A stretch of DNA of 8,090 bases, from NCBI GenBank assembly GCA_020853155.1, contig JADYZL010000248.1, positions 1-8,090 on the forward strand. The letters run 5' to 3'. Positions 5,401 through 8,090 of the stretch are shown one piece after another. The notes under the pieces were generated by a model. The model saw only the letters and a list, made by a program, of their open reading frames with translations. It made no database searches and was not told where the DNA came from. Source of the stretch: Bryobacterales bacterium (GTDB lineage Bacteria; Acidobacteriota; Terriglobia; Bryobacterales; Bryobacteraceae). Each line of letters opens with the position of its first letter. Position 1 is the first letter of the stretch. The position numbers and the translations under genes were made by a program.

Positions 5401-5563
5401 CAGGATTCATTCCGGTAGCCGGGGTGGAAGCCGTATCGGGAAACAGGCAAGTTCTGGCTTGTTCTCTCCCTGCCGGGCGCGCTCGCCGTTCGGAAGAATC
5501 CGCGGCCTCCCGTGGCTGGGCCGGCAGTGGCAGTTCACGTCGCGGTTGAGGTTCAAACTTCCT
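5401..5563 (+). ncRNA. Possible structured 5' leader of the nitrilase gene
   Basis: GGATTC (5403-5408), a bulged A, and TTCCGG (5410-5415) can pair with TTCGGA (5490 side) and AGAATCC (5495-5501), giving eleven Watson-Crick pairs and one G-U pair around a 74-base interior. The stem begins within a few bases of the predicted transcript start. Downstream a second hairpin CGGCC/GGCCG (5503-5507 with 5519-5523) and a small TTGA/TCAA stem (5546-5556 region) overlapping the GAGG ribosome-binding sequence are possible. I do not recognise a known riboswitch class. The fold is judged by eye; the region could simply be untranslated DNA. Confidence 0.35.
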
Positions 5564-6514
5564 ATGGGGAAATACTTGATTCCGTTTCTTTTGCTGGCAG
5601 CGCTCTTCGGAGCGGAACCGGCGCCGAATCGGATTGTGCGAGTGGTGGCGGTGAGCCAGGACGGGCTGAATCGCTCAAACCCGGCGATCCTGGATGACAC
5701 CCTGGAGCGGTTGGAGCGCGCCTCCGCCTTCCGCCCCGATATCGCCGCACTGCCCGAGGTGTTCGTCCCAGGCGAGCCGGAAACCGTTCCCGGCCCCGTG
5801 ACGCGCCGCCTGGCGGAATGGGCGAAGCGAAACGGGAGCTATGTGCTGTTCGGGATTCGGACGCACCATGACGGGCGTGTTTACAACTCCGCCGTGCTCC
5901 TCGATCGCCAGGGCGGGGTGGTTGGCCTCTACGACAAGACCCATCCCACGGAAGGGGAGATGCAGGAGGGCGTATCCCCCGGAAAGCCGGGCGGGGGCAT
6001 ATTCCAGACCGATTTCGGCACAATCGGCGTGCAAATCTGTTTCGACGCCAATTGGCCCGACGATTGGAAGGCGCTCAAGGCGAAGGGGGCGCAGATCGTC
6101 TTCTTCCCCGCCGCCTATCCCGCGCACCGGCAGGTTTCGGCGATCGCCGTGATGAATCAGTTCTATGTGGTCTCACCCATTCAGGATAGGTCGTCGCGGA
6201 TCTACGACATCACGGGCGATGTGCTCGCGGTTTCCGGGAGATTTCAGCCCTGGGCCGGGGCCGCGCTGCCGCTCGGAAAGCGGCTCTTCGAAATCGATTT
6301 CAATACCCGCAAGGCGCGCGAGATGCAGCGAAAGTATGGGGACCGGGTCGATCTCGAATGGTTCCACGACGACGATTGGTTCACGCTGGCGTCGCGCGAC
6401 CCGGATCTCACGGTGGATCGATTGATGGCCGAATACGGTCTCACGCCGATCGACGAATACCGGAAGCGCGCGGAAGCGGCGATCCGCGCGGCGCGAGCGC
6501 AAATCAACCCTTGA
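5564..6514 (+). CDS. Exported nitrilase-superfamily carbon-nitrogen hydrolase
   Basis: Predicted amidase-type hydrolase of 316 aa. A hydrophobic leader (KYLIPFLLLAALFGA, about 3-17) looks like a signal peptide or membrane anchor, unusual because most nitrilase relatives are cytosolic. The catalytic Glu-Lys-Cys set is intact: Glu65 in ALPEVFVPG, Lys125 in GLYDKTHPTEGE and Cys159 in IGVQICFDANWPDDW; an extra Glu near 131-134 may be the second structural glutamate. GSYVLFGIRT (91-100), YNSAVLLDRQGG (107-118) and QIVFFPAAYPAHRQV (177-191) are further family landmarks. A charged C-terminal tail (250-316) follows the core fold. ATG at 5564 begins the leader peptide; GAGG lies about 12 bases upstream. 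The same frame stays open back to 5366 but that part has no protein-like character. It cleaves a non-peptide C-N bond; the substrate is unknown. Its 3' end overlaps the next gene tail to tail by 11 bases. Confidence 0.9.
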   Translation: MGKYLIPFLLLAALFGAEPAPNRIVRVVAVSQDGLNRSNPAILDDTLERLERASAFRPDIAALPEVFVPGEPETVPGPVTRRLAEWAKRNGSYVLFGIRTHHDGRVYNSAVLLDRQGGVVGLYDKTHPTEGEMQEGVSPGKPGGGIFQTDFGTIGVQICFDANWPDDWKALKAKGAQIVFFPAAYPAHRQVSAIAVMNQFYVVSPIQDRSSRIYDITGDVLAVSGRFQPWAGAALPLGKRLFEIDFNTRKAREMQRKYGDRVDLEWFHDDDWFTLASRDPDLTVDRLMAEYGLTPIDEYRKRAEAAIRAARAQINP

Positions 6515-8090
6515 TCCGTTCAAGAATCCGCCGCACCAGTTCCTCGCCGTTCTCGATTTCCGTGCCGATCTTCAGCCAATAGAGCGGGGTCTGGCGAATG
6601 CAGAGATACCAATCCGGTTCAAGATTGCAGAAATCCTTCTCCGTGGTGAGCAAGGCGCGGGCATCCACGCTGCGGGCGAACTCTTCGAGGCGGCGCAGGT
6701 CCGACGGCGCGTAGACGTGGTGGTCGGGGAAGGGCCAGAAGGCCCGCGTCTGGATGCCCAGCGCGCGCAGCGTCTGGCGGAAGGAATTCGGGTTCGCCAG
6801 ACCGCAGAATGCCATGGGCGATTCCGGCTGCCAATCCGCGATCGCTTGCTCCACCCCGTTGGCCGCATCCACCCAGGCGATGGGCGCGACCTTTGAGCGG
6901 AAGATGGGGGCGGTGGGATTGATGGCGCGCAGCTTCGCCTCAATCCCCCGCAAACGCCCCTTCGCCGAAGTACGCGTAAGCAGGAACGCATCGGCGCGAG
7001 CGAGTGCGTCCATCGGCTCCCGGAGGCGGCCCAGCGGCACCAGATCGCGCTCCCCGAAGGGCATCAGCGCATCAAGCAGAACGAGGTCGAAATCCCGGGC
7101 GAGGCGCCAGTGCTGAAAGCCGTCATCGAGCAGGATGACGTCGGCGGGGAATCGCTCCAGTAACTGGATCCCCACCTGGTAGCGGCACGCGCCGATCCCG
7201 AGCGGCGCACCGGCGCGGCGCAGAAAGATCTGCGGCTCATCGCCCGTCGCGCGGCGCGGCAGTTGTTCGCCCGGAGCGGCAATCAGGACAGGCTCCCGGC
7301 TCACGCGACGGTACCCGCGAGTGAGGATGGCGGGGGAGCGTCCGTGTGCCTGTAGTTGCCCGGTGAGCCAGAGCACCGCCGGCGTCTTCCCCGCCCCGCC
7401 TGTCGTAATGTTGCCGACGCACACCACGGGCACGGGCAAGCGCCGCTGCGCCGCCGTCTGCCGCGCCTTCCTGCGCCGCGCGCCCACTTTCCAAAGTTTG
7501 GAGAGCGGCCACAGGAAGATATAGTGCCACCAGGAACGCGGGGGCCTGGGTACGGCGAATTCATAGAGGGTGGAAGCCCTTTCGACGGCCCGGGCAGTGG
7601 CCCCTCTCCCCGCCAGGAACTGCGCGCGCGCCCGCTCGCCCAACTCCCGGCGAAGATCCGGATCGAGCAGCAACGAACGAACGGCCGTCGTCAGCGCATC
7701 CGGCCCGCCGATCTCCACCACGGCCTTCGCGTTGCGAATATCAGCCGCGATTCCGGGGAAGTTTTCCATGTGCGGCCCGATCACGATTGCTTTCCCGCAT
7801 GCCGCCGGTTCGAGAATGTTGTGCCCACCGCGGCGCGCCAGGGTGCCTCCCATGAAAACGACGTCCGCCCGCGGGAAGAGCGAGCCCAATTCGCCCATCG
7901 AATCGAGCAACAGCACGCCGGGCAAGGGCAAACGGGATTCCCCGGTGAGCGTGCTCCGCCGCTCCCAGTTCACGCCGCTGGCCGCAAGGCGAGCCGCCGC
8001 GAGTTCGAAGCGCTCCGGGTGCCGCGGCACGAGGACGAGCAGAAGGTCCGGCAGTTCCGCCCGAAGGCGCTCGAACGCCGCGAGGACCAC
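6504..8090 (-). CDS. Kdo transferase (WaaA/KdtA) C-terminal domain fused to LpxK, 5' end outside window
   Basis: 528 codons are visible; the frame is open at the edge, so the N-terminal donor half, roughly 230 residues, is missing. Residues 1-176 match the C-terminal GT-B half of Kdo transferase, which adds Kdo to lipid IVA: DVVFMGGTLARRGGHNILEP (76-95) then ACGKAIVIGPHMENF (97-111). After a linker of about ten residues, 186-528 is a complete tetraacyldisaccharide 4'-kinase (LpxK), which phosphorylates the lipid A precursor at the inner membrane: membrane-binding start WWHYIFLWPLSKLW (187-200), P-loop GNITTGGAGKTP (226-237), LTRGYRR (256-262), GDEPQIFLRRAG (283-294), LDDGFQHWRL (321-330), LVPLGRLREP (350-359), AFCGLANPNSF (427-437), FPDHHVY (454-460) and LTTEKDF (481-487). 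No ATG lies in frame between residues 108 and 343 and no stop interrupts the junction, so a single protein is expected. No terminator separates it from the convergent nitrilase gene. Confidence 0.93.
   Translation of the reverse strand: MVLAAFERLRAELPDLLLVLVPRHPERFELAAARLAASGVNWERRSTLTGESRLPLPGVLLLDSMGELGSLFPRADVVFMGGTLARRGGHNILEPAACGKAIVIGPHMENFPGIAADIRNAKAVVEIGGPDALTTAVRSLLLDPDLRRELGERARAQFLAGRGATARAVERASTLYEFAVPRPPRSWWHYIFLWPLSKLWKVGARRRKARQTAAQRRLPVPVVCVGNITTGGAGKTPAVLWLTGQLQAHGRSPAILTRGYRRVSREPVLIAAPGEQLPRRATGDEPQIFLRRAGAPLGIGACRYQVGIQLLERFPADVILLDDGFQHWRLARDFDLVLLDALMPFGERDLVPLGRLREPMDALARADAFLLTRTSAKGRLRGIEAKLRAINPTAPIFRSKVAPIAWVDAANGVEQAIADWQPESPMAFCGLANPNSFRQTLRALGIQTRAFWPFPDHHVYAPSDLRRLEEFARSVDARALLTTEKDFCNLEPDWYLCIRQTPLYWLKIGTEIENGEELVRRILERIKG

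Noticed and set aside
5366..5563. N-terminal extension of the nitrilase from 5366
   Set aside because: It begins at the promoter's -35 TTG, is rich in Arg, Ser and Gly without domain character, and would bury the signal peptide inside the protein.
8088..8090. Apparent start codon (GTG) of the WaaA-LpxK frame at the right edge
   Set aside because: It is the last codon of the window in an open frame in the middle of the Kdo-transferase fold, so the real start lies outside.

Overview
This is a GC-rich bacterial chromosomal stretch with ordinary gene density and tightly packed, often overlapping genes. A Kdo-transferase/LpxK lipid A protein shows a diderm, LPS-making cell. The overall style (GC-rich coding, exported nitrilase-type and EEP hydrolases, a TauE/SafE-DUF1634 pair, a WaaA-LpxK fusion, an HTH-cupin regulator before a metabolic gene) suggests Acidobacteriota, perhaps the Bryobacterales/Solibacter group. 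That placement is an inference from gene content; no marker gene here proves it. I see no mobile element, CRISPR array, tRNA or rRNA.

Layout, left to right. (1) Positions 1-692, minus strand: an HTH-cupin regulator and, 2 bases after its stop, the first 19 codons of an unidentified gene. A large dyad-symmetric element covers the regulator's promoter and start region. (2) 718-2125, minus: a three-gene operon of ECF sigma factor, membrane anti-sigma-like protein and YbjQ-family protein. The genes are joined by TGATG and ATGA overlaps, and a strong intrinsic terminator follows. (3) 2126-2290: a divergent promoter region with two copies of an 11-base motif 90 bases apart. (4) 2291-2929, plus: a TsaC/Sua5-family threonylcarbamoyl-AMP synthase. 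(5) 2983-5191, minus: a TauE/SafE permease and a DUF1634 membrane protein (ATGA overlap), a weak terminator, then a secreted endonuclease/exonuclease/phosphatase-family protein. (6) 5192-5563: a 372-base gap with a near-consensus sigma70 promoter and a leader of about 160 nt that can fold into a long bulged stem. (7) 5564-6514, plus: an exported nitrilase-superfamily hydrolase. (8) 6504-8090, minus, running off the right edge: a Kdo-transferase (WaaA/KdtA) C-terminal domain fused in frame to a complete LpxK kinase. Its 3' end overlaps the nitrilase gene tail to tail by 11 bases.

How the genes may work together: the sigma/anti-sigma/YbjQ set looks like one stress-responsive signalling unit; TauE/SafE and DUF1634 probably form one anion-export unit; the fusion links two lipid A-core steps in one polypeptide. 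The most interesting points are the fusion, the dyad at the HTH-cupin promoter, the structured leader of the nitrilase gene, and a short motif shared by two of the promoter regions. I see no clear multi-gene novel system.
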